A stretch of DNA of 58,463 bases from an uncultured Muribaculaceae bacterium (lineage in GTDB: Bacteria > Bacteroidota > Bacteroidia > Bacteroidales > Muribaculaceae). Shown in pieces: positions 1 to 8,339 of this stretch. The position numbers were made by a program, and so were the translations under genes. How positions within the stretch are numbered: the first letter of the stretch is position 1; each line of letters begins with the position of its first letter. The notes under the pieces are model-generated. The model was not told where the DNA came from and made no database searches. It worked only from the letters and a program-made list of their open reading frames with translations. Location of the stretch: positions 4,681-63,143 of the forward strand of contig CAJUPY010000017.1 of the NCBI GenBank assembly GCA_910588035.1, in the 5' to 3' direction.

Positions 1-60
1 TCATTCATAAGGTGTATATCTCATTTTGATAAAGACGAATATTTCTTTGAAAATTTCTAA
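1..60 (+). CDS. C-terminal tail of an upstream polysaccharide-locus gene (partial)
   Basis: The first 60 bases are open in frame 1 and end in TAA at 58-60. The last base of that stop is also the first base of the next gene's ATG (TAATG arrangement), as expected for a translationally coupled upstream gene. Only 19 residues are visible, ending in DEYFFENF. This is too little to name a family; a glycosyltransferase or other glycan-assembly enzyme is a guess from position only. Confidence 0.45.
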   Translation, partial: SFIRCISHFDKDEYFFENF

Positions 61-959
61 TGAAACTGATAAAGTATTTAAAAGACCCTAATAGTCTATT
101 TCTAAGCTTGTTATTGAGATATTTTAAGTGGTTGCCAGATGAGACATATCTCAAATTGAGATTTAGATTTGAGATGAGGAGAAAGTTAAATTTAAAGGAG
201 CCGAAGACATTTCAAGAGAAACTTCAATGGTTGAAACTAAAGAATCGTAAAACGGAGTTTACTGGAATGGTCGATAAGTATTCAGTAAAGGAATATGTCT
301 CCCAACGAATAGGAGAGGATTATGTAATTCCGACTATTGGTGTTTGGGATTCAGTAGATGAAATATCATTTGATGATCTGCCTGTCAAGTTTGTTCTAAA
401 AACTACGCACGGAGGCGGTGGAGGCGGAGTTGTCGTTTGTACTGACAAATTGAGTCTCAACATAGATGAAGCAAAGGCACGGCTTCAAAAGTCAATGGAC
501 AGTGATATATACAAGGGCTATAGGGAATGGCCTTATAAAAATGTCAGACGACGTATCATTGCCGAGAAGCTTATTGAGTCGAAATTTGACGGAGAAATTT
601 TTGATTACAAATTTTTCTGTTTCAATGGCGAACCTAAGTTCTTCAAGGTAGACTTCAACCGTTTCATTTCACATCGTGCCAACTACTATGACATGGATTG
701 GAACCTGTTGCCGTTTGGTGAGGCAGTTTGTCCTCCAGACCATAACCATATCAATAAAAAACCGCTGAATTTCGACATGATGATTGATTTGGTAAGGAAA
801 CTTAGCAGTGGCCATCCGTTTCTCAGAGTGGATCTCTATAATGTAGATGGAACAGTTTATTTTGGTGAATTGACTTTTTATCCTGCTAGTGGAATGGGTA
901 CTTTCATTCCCGAGGAATGGAATCGGAAAGTCGGCGATATGTTGGATTTACCCGATTGA
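60..959 (+). CDS. TupA-like ATP-grasp protein, polysaccharide biosynthesis
   Basis: This 299-residue protein resembles the TupA-like ATP-grasp family (PF14305) found in capsule and teichuronopeptide loci. TupA-like proteins are thought to ligate an amino acid or similar group to a glycan, but the substrate here is unknown. Family marks are the N-terminal region with KTFQEKLQWLK near residue 45, the VDKYSVKEYV segment, a Gly-rich ATP loop (KTTHGGGGGG, near residue 115), and the later FDYKFFCFNGEP and GELTFYPASG segments that usually carry metal-binding acidic residues. No membrane segment is evident, so it is probably cytoplasmic. The ATG overlaps the stop of the preceding gene by one base. 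Bases are AT-rich, as in the rest of this locus. Confidence 0.8.
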   Translation: MKLIKYLKDPNSLFLSLLLRYFKWLPDETYLKLRFRFEMRRKLNLKEPKTFQEKLQWLKLKNRKTEFTGMVDKYSVKEYVSQRIGEDYVIPTIGVWDSVDEISFDDLPVKFVLKTTHGGGGGGVVVCTDKLSLNIDEAKARLQKSMDSDIYKGYREWPYKNVRRRIIAEKLIESKFDGEIFDYKFFCFNGEPKFFKVDFNRFISHRANYYDMDWNLLPFGEAVCPPDHNHINKKPLNFDMMIDLVRKLSSGHPFLRVDLYNVDGTVYFGELTFYPASGMGTFIPEEWNRKVGDMLDLPD

Positions 960-1007
960 ACCGAGTCAATTTTGAATCAGATTCGAATTGTGTAATTATG
1001 GACTAAA

Positions 1008-2249
1008 ATGACTAAGATAAAATTTTTCAATCAGCCGTTAGGGTTCGTAGTGAATTATTGCTTGCTGTGCTATGCTATACTTCAGATGGCATTTTCAAGA
1101 CTGATATTGTCATTTGACGGTTATGGTCGTATTCCAATGGCTTTGGTTTTTATCTCAATTGTTGCAAATATTCATAACAAACGTTTCAGGGATTCATTTT
1201 TCATAGGACCGAGTTTGATTTGGATAATATGGTGCCTATATGTAACGTTAACAACACTATATTTTGGAAATCCTTTGGCTGATCGACTCGACACATTTGG
1301 ATTTTTGTTCAATTACGTATACCTACCGACATATTGCATGGTTATCACATATTATGAAACATCGAATCGACCTGAATATTGTTTCAACATGCTGATATAT
1401 TATTTCCTGATATATGTGATGTTGGGATTACTATTAGGAACGTCTATGTCAAATGCAAATGGTCGGGGAAGTGTTGAATTGGGGAACTATCTACCTTTGA
1501 CGGCTATGACAATGTTTGTAATGTTGGTTTTTGGATATGTCAAAAGGTGGGTAACAACAAAAAAAATAGTCATTATTTTCTTTTTATGCGTTGTTACGAT
1601 AATGGTCGCTGCAACTAGAAAAGCGTTGATAGGAATTGTTATTGTGATGTTTTTCTACGTTATCGGACGTTTTGAGGTCAAAAATCCGAAAAATATTTTG
1701 ATGCTGGCAATTATCGGCCTTATTTCTTATGGTGTATTTACCTTTATTATGGAGAGTACGGTAATTGGAGAACGTTTTTCAAGTGGTGAAGATGACTCGT
1801 TGAGGTGGAATCCCAATCACAATCCATTTCTTAGCATGGTAGGAGACAGGGCATATTTCTATACGGTAGGCTATGATATTTTTCTGAAAAGTGAACAGTT
1901 TATAGGCATCGGACTCAGACATTTCCCAATAGAGGCACATACTCAATTGCCAATACATTCAGAATACATGGTGCAGTTGGTTGAGTGTGGTTACATAGGG
2001 TGTTTCTTATATCTGTTATTCATAATCTCTCTTTACCGTAGCTTTACCGAGTTGAGACAAATCAGAGGAATGAGACTCGCCTACCTGGTATGTATCGGGT
2101 GGCTTTCAGCATTTTTATTCATAGGTCTGACAGCTTGGACTTATGAGTTCAAGTTCTACTACATAGTATTCGGATTTTTACTCGGATCTGTTAGTTATGA
2201 AAAAAAAGTATATTACAATGAAAATAATACATGTTATCACATCGCTTAG
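1008..2249 (+). CDS. O-antigen/capsule polymerase, Wzy-like membrane protein
   Basis: This 413-residue protein is very hydrophobic, with about ten to twelve predicted membrane spans and one larger loop in the C-terminal half (around FSSGEDDSLRWNPNHNP). That is the layout of O-antigen polymerase/ligase (Wzy/WaaL) proteins. Such proteins join lipid-linked repeat units on the outer face of the inner membrane. Sequence identity in this class is low, so the call rests on topology and on position among glycosyltransferases. The 3' end runs about 30 bp into the next glycosyltransferase in another frame. Confidence 0.75.
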   Translation: MTKIKFFNQPLGFVVNYCLLCYAILQMAFSRLILSFDGYGRIPMALVFISIVANIHNKRFRDSFFIGPSLIWIIWCLYVTLTTLYFGNPLADRLDTFGFLFNYVYLPTYCMVITYYETSNRPEYCFNMLIYYFLIYVMLGLLLGTSMSNANGRGSVELGNYLPLTAMTMFVMLVFGYVKRWVTTKKIVIIFFLCVVTIMVAATRKALIGIVIVMFFYVIGRFEVKNPKNILMLAIIGLISYGVFTFIMESTVIGERFSSGEDDSLRWNPNHNPFLSMVGDRAYFYTVGYDIFLKSEQFIGIGLRHFPIEAHTQLPIHSEYMVQLVECGYIGCFLYLLFIISLYRSFTELRQIRGMRLAYLVCIGWLSAFLFIGLTAWTYEFKFYYIVFGFLLGSVSYEKKVYYNENNTCYHIA

Positions 2250-3300
2250 TTCAGGTGGCCGTGAGCGACGCATGGTTCAACTTGTCAGGGGATTGAGTGT
2301 TGAAAAAAAAATCGAGCAGTTTATCGTGACACTCCATGCTGGCGGAGACTATGCTGGAGATATCCCTGACACGGTGAAGATTCACTCGTTGGGAAACGGC
2401 AGCAAAGTAGATTTATTACGAAAATATTATGGTTTATTAAATCAAATTAATCCCGATATCGTTCATCTTTGGACAGAAGTTCCGCTATTTCTGCTATCGA
2501 CAACTGCGTTTAGATTCAGATTCGGCTATAAGATGATAGTTGGATTTCTTGCCGACGGCAATGAGGTCAAATCTCTGTTGCCAAAAATTTCAAATTGGCT
2601 TTCATTTAAATTTGCTTCCGCGATTATCAGCAATTCTATGGCCGGGATAATTGCAAAAAAAGCTCCGAAAGGTAAGAGCCATGTTTTGTATAATGGCTTT
2701 GATTTCAGAAGATTTAAGCCATTTGACCAACAGGAACTTCGCATTCAATTGAAGATATTTGACAGGCCTGTCGTTATGATGGCGGCGCGTTTTTCTGAAG
2801 CGAAAAATTGGGATATGTTTCTCGCAGTTGCAGAAAAAATAGGGGAAATTAGCCATGAAATTTTATTCATGGCTGTTGGTGCCGGAGACAGGCTTGATTA
2901 TTTTAAGAAACTAGCAGAAAAAAAGAAAATAACAAACATTATGTTCCTCGGTCGCCGTAACGACGTAGAAAACCTACTAAGAATTAGTTCGTTATCGTTA
3001 TTGTTTTCAAATGAAAAAGTTCATGCAGAGGGTGTTTCTAATTCAATCATGGAATCAATGGCAGCCGGGACACCAGTTGTAGCAACTATGGGAGGTGGAA
3101 CACCTGAAATAATAACAGATGGAGTAGATGGATTTATAGTCTCTCCAAATGATGTGGAGGGTGCGGCTGAAAGGATTTTGAATATTCTCAAAAACAGTAA
3201 TTTGAGGTCGCAATTGTCTAAAAATGCGGTTTTTAAAGTGAAATCCAAATTTTTATTGGGAAATATGACAGAACAATATAAAGATATTTACAAGCGATAA
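2218..3300 (+). CDS. Glycosyltransferase family 4 (GT-B fold)
   Basis: About 360 residues with a GT4 layout: an N-terminal segment MKIIHVITSLSSGGRERR (the Gly-Gly acceptor-side loop) and a C-terminal donor-binding region with the E-x7-E motif (EGVSNSIMESMAAGTPVV), followed by GGTPEII. It should transfer a sugar from a nucleotide-sugar donor onto the lipid-linked repeat unit in the cytoplasm; the sugar cannot be read from sequence. I place the start at 2218 because GT4 proteins begin at MKI-I-HV; an ATG seven codons upstream (2197) is possible. Either start overlaps the end of the polymerase gene, suggesting translational coupling. Confidence 0.85.
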   Translation: MKIIHVITSLSSGGRERRMVQLVRGLSVEKKIEQFIVTLHAGGDYAGDIPDTVKIHSLGNGSKVDLLRKYYGLLNQINPDIVHLWTEVPLFLLSTTAFRFRFGYKMIVGFLADGNEVKSLLPKISNWLSFKFASAIISNSMAGIIAKKAPKGKSHVLYNGFDFRRFKPFDQQELRIQLKIFDRPVVMMAARFSEAKNWDMFLAVAEKIGEISHEILFMAVGAGDRLDYFKKLAEKKKITNIMFLGRRNDVENLLRISSLSLLFSNEKVHAEGVSNSIMESMAAGTPVVATMGGGTPEIITDGVDGFIVSPNDVEGAAERILNILKNSNLRSQLSKNAVFKVKSKFLLGNMTEQYKDIYKR

Positions 3301-3305
3301 AAAAG

Positions 3306-4397
3306 ATGAGAATTGTTCAATTGATATATTCACTGACTATGGGCGGTGCAGAGCGGTTTGTTGTAAACTTAAGCAATGAACTTGCGCGGAAAGGTAATGA
3401 GGTGACTGTAGTTCAATTGCTTGATGATTCTGAGCCAAGATGGACGTTCAATCGTCAGTTTCTTGACGATGAAGTCAGATTCAGAAGTCTTGGGTTCTGT
3501 CAGGGATTTTCTATAAAGAAAGTTAGAAAGGTATGTCAAGTTATAGATGAGATCTCTCCCGATATAGTTCATTGTCATCTCAATGTAATTCCCTATGTTT
3601 TTCCAATTGCCGTCAAAAAAAACAGGCCTAGAATTTTCCATACGATTCATAGTATAGCGGCAAAAGCAAGTGGGGCAAAGTATCAACGGGTGATTAACAA
3701 GTGGTTTTACAAAAATAAAAAAATATTGCCGGTAGCAATAAGTGGCGAATGTTTTGAGTCATTTGTTGATTTCTATGGTTTCGATGATTTCACTTTCATT
3801 GACAACGGTGCCTCTGCTGTTACAAAGTCTGCTGTTTTTGAAAGTGTAATGAATGAGATAGAATCTTATAAACCTAATGTAGGAACGAAAGTATTGATTC
3901 ATGCAGCACGATGCACAGCTCCAAAAAACCAGCAACTTTTGATTTCCGCAGTTAATCGTTTGATTGACGATGGTGAGGACATCATGTTGATTGTCATGGG
4001 GTCGGACTATGATTCACCGTTGGGATTGGAACTTCAGAAAATGGCATCTGACCGAATTCATTTTTTAGGTGTAAAGTCTAATGTTGGCGATTATTTACTC
4101 AATGCAGATTATTTTTGTCTGAGTTCTATTTTCGAGGGTTTACCAATAAGTCTTCTTGAGGCTTTTTCGGCAGGCGTTACTCCGGTTTGCACAGCTGTCG
4201 GTGGTGTAAGTGACGTAATAGTCGACGGAAAGAACGGCTATCTTGCAGAGACTGTGACAGAAGAAGATTATGTTGCCGCATTATGCCGAGCACTAAGTGG
4301 TCAGATTGACAGATCGGTTCTAAAGCAGGAATTTTCCGAGAAATATTCTGTGGCGCACTGTGCAGACAAATACATAAAACTGTTTAATGAAGAGTAG
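3306..4397 (+). CDS. Glycosyltransferase family 4
   Basis: This 363-residue GT-B enzyme begins with MRIVQLIYSLTMGGAERF, the classic GT4 N-terminal loop. The donor site contains EGLPISLLEAFSAG (E-x7-E) and then GGVSDVIVDGKNGYL. It follows the previous GT4 gene by 5 bp and precedes the AbiH-like gene by 3 bp, so all three are surely on one transcript. It is a cytoplasmic enzyme of repeat-unit assembly, with unknown donor and linkage. Confidence 0.87.
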   Translation: MRIVQLIYSLTMGGAERFVVNLSNELARKGNEVTVVQLLDDSEPRWTFNRQFLDDEVRFRSLGFCQGFSIKKVRKVCQVIDEISPDIVHCHLNVIPYVFPIAVKKNRPRIFHTIHSIAAKASGAKYQRVINKWFYKNKKILPVAISGECFESFVDFYGFDDFTFIDNGASAVTKSAVFESVMNEIESYKPNVGTKVLIHAARCTAPKNQQLLISAVNRLIDDGEDIMLIVMGSDYDSPLGLELQKMASDRIHFLGVKSNVGDYLLNADYFCLSSIFEGLPISLLEAFSAGVTPVCTAVGGVSDVIVDGKNGYLAETVTEEDYVAALCRALSGQIDRSVLKQEFSEKYSVAHCADKYIKLFNEE

Positions 4398-4400
4398 ACA

Positions 4401-5366
4401 ATGGGAAAGTTGTTGATTATCGGCAATGGATTTGATCTTGATTTGGGATGGAGTACGCGGTACAGCGATTTCGCACGGTCGCCCGAGTGGAAGTCGTTAA
4501 AGAATTTTTCGAAGTTGTGGCGTCGTCTTGATGATGCCGCTCAGAGAGAGAAATGGCTCGATTTGGAAATGGAGTTGTTTGGATATGCTGTTGATGCTGC
4601 TGGGAGATATAGTTTTGTTACTGAAGATGATATTCCCCGTGACCGTGAGACTTATCTGAAACTTTGCGGTGCTTTGTCTGACTATCTAGTCAGGGCCACG
4701 GCAGAGGTAATTAATTCCGATAGCGTGGCGGCCCGGATATTGTCCGGTTTGCTCACTGAGGGAAAGTTAGATTGCATCTATACGTTCAACTACACGTCGC
4801 TTGGTTCTGTTATCAGCAGTCTTAAGGTGTCGAAATTCAGTACTCCGATTGTTCAAGTACATGGGTCAATAGCAGATCGTTCGTTGATTCTCGGCATTCA
4901 TGACACGACCGATGTTGATCATCGCTACAATTTCATGATCAAAAGCTATAGTGAGCATTTCAAGTCAAACCGGCTGACAGTAGATTTGGCGAAGGCCGAC
5001 GAGATTGTTTTTTTGGGCCTTTCGATGGGAGCTGTAGACAATCTTTATTTCGAACATTTCTTCCATTATTTGCAAAACGAGGATATCGAGTTGACTTCAA
5101 AAAAGGTCATAAGAATCGTGACCTACGATATGAATAGCCATCGTCAGATTCTTGACAATATCAATACGATGAATGGTTCGCGTGCTGCTGATCTTTACCA
5201 ACGAACAGACTTCGGTTTTATCCATACATCGAAGGGTGAATCTGATTTAAACTTCATTGATTATATGAAACATATAGCTCCGAAAGTTGAAAACCTTCCG
5301 ATTTCTCAATCTGGCGGTGATAACAGGGCTTTAGATAGCAAGAATAACGAAGTCTTGGCTGTATAA
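4401..5366 (+). CDS. AbiH-like protein (phage abortive-infection family)
   Basis: This 321-residue protein matches the AbiH-like family (PF14253). It starts with a nucleotide-binding-like strand and loop (LLIIGNGFDLDLGWSTRYSDF, residues 4-24), has a middle segment with YTFNYTSLG and VQVHGSI, and a late VFLGLSMGAVDNLYF segment that corresponds to the family's G-x-S-L/M-G...D...YF motif. AbiH proteins were described as phage abortive-infection factors; their biochemical activity is not settled. Here the gene sits 3 bp after a glycosyltransferase inside a glycan operon, which is unusual. Its codons look less AT-rich than the neighbours', which hints at a separate origin. A role in glycan assembly cannot be excluded, but no such function is known for the family. 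Confidence 0.75.
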   Translation: MGKLLIIGNGFDLDLGWSTRYSDFARSPEWKSLKNFSKLWRRLDDAAQREKWLDLEMELFGYAVDAAGRYSFVTEDDIPRDRETYLKLCGALSDYLVRATAEVINSDSVAARILSGLLTEGKLDCIYTFNYTSLGSVISSLKVSKFSTPIVQVHGSIADRSLILGIHDTTDVDHRYNFMIKSYSEHFKSNRLTVDLAKADEIVFLGLSMGAVDNLYFEHFFHYLQNEDIELTSKKVIRIVTYDMNSHRQILDNINTMNGSRAADLYQRTDFGFIHTSKGESDLNFIDYMKHIAPKVENLPISQSGGDNRALDSKNNEVLAV

Positions 5367-5425
5367 ATAGTCAAATGTGAATCCATAGTTTAATTAATAA
5401 GATTATAATGTTGGAAATTGTCTGG

Positions 5426-5433
5426 TAAATTTG
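5426..5433 (+). promoter_or_regulatory. Possible internal -7 box after the AbiH-like gene
   Basis: TAAATTTG fits the Bacteroidetes -7 consensus TAnnTTTG. It lies in the 96-bp gap between the AbiH-like gene and the next glycosyltransferase, the largest gap in the early operon. No good -33 TTTG is present at the usual distance, so this is weak. Confidence 0.25.
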
Positions 5434-5462
5434 AAGATAGTAGTCTAACAAAAAAGTTGCAT

Positions 5463-6512
5463 ATGAAAATATTAGTGAATACCCCCTCTCTATCTTTATT
5501 GGGAGGTGTGGCAAATCATTGTTCAGGTTTGCTACCCTATTTCAAAAGTAAGGTAATAGTCAATGTGGTAGGAAAGCGAAATAATAAGTCTGGGTCTGGT
5601 AGATATTGGATCTTATGGGACATTATAAAGTTTATTTTTAAATTGTTATATTTTCGCCCTAATATAGTGTGGTTAAATCCGTCAATAGGTAAATCTGCAT
5701 TGACAAGAGATTTTATATTCCTAAATATTGCAAAATCGCTTGGTTTTAAGGTGGCTATTTTTATACATGGCTTTGATTTGGCGAATTTTGCTAAATATAA
5801 TAAGGGTTGGATGAGCACAAATTTCAATAAGGCCTCTGTTATCTTGGTACTTGCTGAAGATTTTAAGCGACGCCTTAAAGAAATAGGCGTGACAGTGCCG
5901 ATAGAACTAACTACGACAAAAGTAGATGACAGATTGCTTGATGGATTTGATATCAGTTCACGGGATGGAAAATCTGGAGACTTACTTTTTTTGGCGAGAG
6001 TGGAAAAAAATAAAGGTATCTATGAAACAATGGAAACATATAAGATTCTTAAAAAAGATTATCCCCAATTATCGCTGAAGATCGTTGGAGATGGGTCAGA
6101 ATTGCAAAATATTATAAAATATGTCAATAATGAGAAACTGAAAGATGTAACAATAACAGGTCGTCTTTCAGGTAAAGACATTGTTGAAGCGTACAAGTCT
6201 GCACTATTATTAATATTGACGTCTTATGGAGAGGGAATGCCGACTACGGTTCTAGAGGCAATGGCGTTTGGTTTGCCAATCATAACTCGTCCGGTTGGCG
6301 GCCTTGTAGATTTTTTTGACAATGGAAAAATGGGCTACATGGATCCAACATTTGATCCTGAAGTAATAGCAGAATTAGTTCGCCCTTTTATAGAAAAGCC
6401 TGAACTAACCAAAACTGTGGGACAATATAATTTTGAGTTTGCCCGGAAAAAATTTATGGCATCATCTGTAGCTTGTAAACTTGAAACAATATTTAAAAGA
6501 TATAGTATATGA
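5463..6512 (+). CDS. Glycosyltransferase family 4
   Basis: About 349 residues. The N-terminus MKILVNTPSLSLLGGVANH is a GT4 start with the Gly-Gly loop, and the donor site has EGMPTTVLEAMAFGLP (E-x7-E) followed by RPVGGLVDFF. A TTG codon at 5418 would add 15 residues of poor quality; the ATG at 5463 matches the family. The stop overlaps the ATG of the downstream acyltransferase (ATGA at 6509-6512), so the two are translationally coupled. The DNA is strongly AT-rich. The enzyme should act in the cytoplasm on the lipid-linked repeat unit. Confidence 0.83.
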   Translation: MKILVNTPSLSLLGGVANHCSGLLPYFKSKVIVNVVGKRNNKSGSGRYWILWDIIKFIFKLLYFRPNIVWLNPSIGKSALTRDFIFLNIAKSLGFKVAIFIHGFDLANFAKYNKGWMSTNFNKASVILVLAEDFKRRLKEIGVTVPIELTTTKVDDRLLDGFDISSRDGKSGDLLFLARVEKNKGIYETMETYKILKKDYPQLSLKIVGDGSELQNIIKYVNNEKLKDVTITGRLSGKDIVEAYKSALLLILTSYGEGMPTTVLEAMAFGLPIITRPVGGLVDFFDNGKMGYMDPTFDPEVIAELVRPFIEKPELTKTVGQYNFEFARKKFMASSVACKLETIFKRYSI

Positions 6513-6936
6513 AATTTTCGAGGATTTTAAAGCTATTATTTCTTCATCTTCAGCATTTGCCGATGAAAAGCCGTGGTTGGCGTGCAACTGTCTGTAAATG
6601 GGGGGGGTAACTATTTATAACCCTTATAAAACGTTTATTGGAGAAAACGTAATTTTTGATACTAATTATCCAGAAGATATCATAATTGAAGAAGGTGTAA
6701 GGGTTACTGTCGGGTGTGTATTATTGACACACTTTATGGAGCCGTCTTCAAATAATTATTTAAGAGGAAAAATTATCATAAGAAGAGGTGCATATATTGG
6801 TTGTAATACCATTATTTGTAAACCTGTGACTATTGGCGAAAACGCTGTTGTTGGTGCCGGTTCTATTGTTACCAAGGATATTCCGGCAAATGAAGTCTGG
6901 GCAGGCAATCCCGCGAGATTTATCAGGAAGAAGTAA
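6509..6936 (+). pseudogene. Hexapeptide-repeat O-acyltransferase, split by a G8 tract (possibly phase-variable)
   Basis: Two frames together encode one left-handed beta-helix acyltransferase. The first starts at the ATG at 6509 (ATGA overlap with the preceding stop) and reads MKFSRILKLLFLHLQ... to CKWGG, then stops at 6608-6610 directly after eight G residues (6600-6607). The second frame continues as GGVTIYNPYKTFIGENV and ends KDIPANEVWAGNPARFIRKK, the usual end of a LbH acetyltransferase, with hexapeptide repeats between. Nine or six Gs, or a -1 ribosomal slip on the G run, would join the frames into about 143 residues. An ATG touching the tract (6598) could also give a 112-residue product lacking the N-terminus. 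The full enzyme would acetylate the glycan. An assembly error in the homopolymer is the main alternative. Confidence 0.7.
6600..6607 (+). repeat. Homopolymeric G tract (8 bp)
   Basis: Eight consecutive G residues within the acyltransferase reading frame, in an otherwise AT-rich locus. The tract lies exactly where the two halves of the gene change frame. It is a plausible site of slipped-strand mispairing or of an assembly miscount. Confidence 0.85.
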
Positions 6937-6941
6937 AATAA

Positions 6942-7114
6942 ATAATAAGCAGTGGTCCTTTAGTAGTAAGAAATACGGCAAAATTATTGGGTAATAAAAT
7001 AAGTTTGAATATAATTTGTTTGAAAATCCTAAATATCTCGATAGAATAAAAACCCTTTATGGAATAGAATGTTATGATTCTCGAATCATTTTTAAAGCTA
7101 AAGACATATTGTGA
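6942..7114 (+). pseudogene. Possible decayed coding remnant between acyltransferase and toroid gene
   Basis: The 137-bp gap looks coding rather than intergenic. One frame reads ISSGPLVVRNTAKLLGNK (from 6942). A second frame, open from 6998, reads FEYNLFENPKYLDRIKTLYG and ends in TGA at 7112-7114, inside the next gene. A single frame change near an A-rich stretch at 6990-7000 would join them. There is no start codon and I do not recognise the family, so this may be the end of a lost capsule gene. Confidence 0.25.
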
Positions 7115-8279
7115 GACAGAAGGCTTCAAGGGGTGGGACCCTTACGACGGGTTGAACTCAAAAGTTTTTCAATCGTTGCCGTTCTTGAAGAAGTCGGCAT
7201 TTATTCGATGGTGTGTTATTCAGGGGTTCAAGCTTTTCCCGTTTAATTTAAGGTCGGTTTTACTTGTGCCAAAAGAATATAATGCCAAGGGTATCGGTTT
7301 ATTTCTTTCAGGTTATTGCAATTTATATAACGCGGTCAATGCTGACCGCAGGTTGGAGAAAAGACTTGGAACAGAGTCTGAAATTCTTGATAAGATCAAC
7401 TTTTTGGCCGGGTTGTTGATAAATATGCGGTCAGAGGGTAATTATCATGGATCTTGTTGGGGCTATAATTTTGACTGGCAGGCTCGATTGTTGTTTCTTT
7501 TTCCAAAATTCACTCCGACAGTCGTTGCTACTAATTTTTGTGCGACAGCACTTTTTGAGGCATATGAAATTACCGGAAATAAGAAATATCTTGATACAGC
7601 TCTTTCGGCAGCCGAGTTTGTCTTACACGACTTGCATCGAACGAAATATAAGAACGGATTTCTGTTCTCATATAGTCCTCTTGAAGGCAATAATACTGTC
7701 TTTAATGCGTCGCTACTTGGATCGAGGTTATTGACGTATTGTTACAAATATACCGGTAAGAGCGAGTATCTTGAGGCAGCCAAGCAAAGCATTGATGCGT
7801 GTGTTGCCGGTCAGCGTGACAATGGTGCGTGGATCTATGGCATGTTGCCTATTCAGAATTGGGTTGACAGTTTCCATACTGGATACAATCTCGATGCTTT
7901 GGCTGATTACCGCAGTCTGACAGGAGACACTTCATATGATCAATTTATTGACAATGGTTTTGCCTATTATATCTTGAACTTCTTTGAGAGTGATGGCACT
8001 CCGAAATATTATGATAATCAGACTTACCCGATCGACATACATTGTCCTGGTCAACTATTGGTAACATTGTCGAGGCTCGGTCTATATGACAAATATGGAG
8101 ATATCGCAAGAACGGTTACGCAGTGGACAATAGAAAACATGCAAGATAAGGAGGGATATTTCTATTATCAGCGGAGAAAGGGAATCAGTTCTAAAATACC
8201 ATACATGAGATGGAGTAATGCGTTTATGTTCAACGCTTTGAGCCATTACATTATCAATAACACCAATCAACAGTTCTGA
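7074..8279 (+). CDS. Alpha/alpha-toroid (six-hairpin-like) protein of capsule loci
   Basis: This 401-residue protein is built of helical hairpins with recurring aromatic/Gly segments: GSCWGYNFDWQ, LEGNNTVFNASLLGSRLL, DNGAWIYGM, WVDSFHTGYNLDAL and RWSNAFMFNAL. That pattern suggests an alpha/alpha toroid like those of N-acylglucosamine 2-epimerases, unsaturated-glycuronyl hydrolases and some lyases. The N-terminal EGFKGWDPYDGLNS segment is typical of proteins found in Bacteroidales polysaccharide loci, where they often carry a misleading delta-aminolevulinate dehydratase label. No signal peptide is seen, so a cytoplasmic sugar-modifying role is possible; the reaction is unknown. Confidence 0.7.
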   Translation: MILESFLKLKTYCETEGFKGWDPYDGLNSKVFQSLPFLKKSAFIRWCVIQGFKLFPFNLRSVLLVPKEYNAKGIGLFLSGYCNLYNAVNADRRLEKRLGTESEILDKINFLAGLLINMRSEGNYHGSCWGYNFDWQARLLFLFPKFTPTVVATNFCATALFEAYEITGNKKYLDTALSAAEFVLHDLHRTKYKNGFLFSYSPLEGNNTVFNASLLGSRLLTYCYKYTGKSEYLEAAKQSIDACVAGQRDNGAWIYGMLPIQNWVDSFHTGYNLDALADYRSLTGDTSYDQFIDNGFAYYILNFFESDGTPKYYDNQTYPIDIHCPGQLLVTLSRLGLYDKYGDIARTVTQWTIENMQDKEGYFYYQRRKGISSKIPYMRWSNAFMFNALSHYIINNTNQQF

Positions 8280-8339
8280 ACATGGTTTAATCGCGTTGGC
8301 AGAGTCTAACGTCTCTGTCATCGGTCATTTCAATTATTT

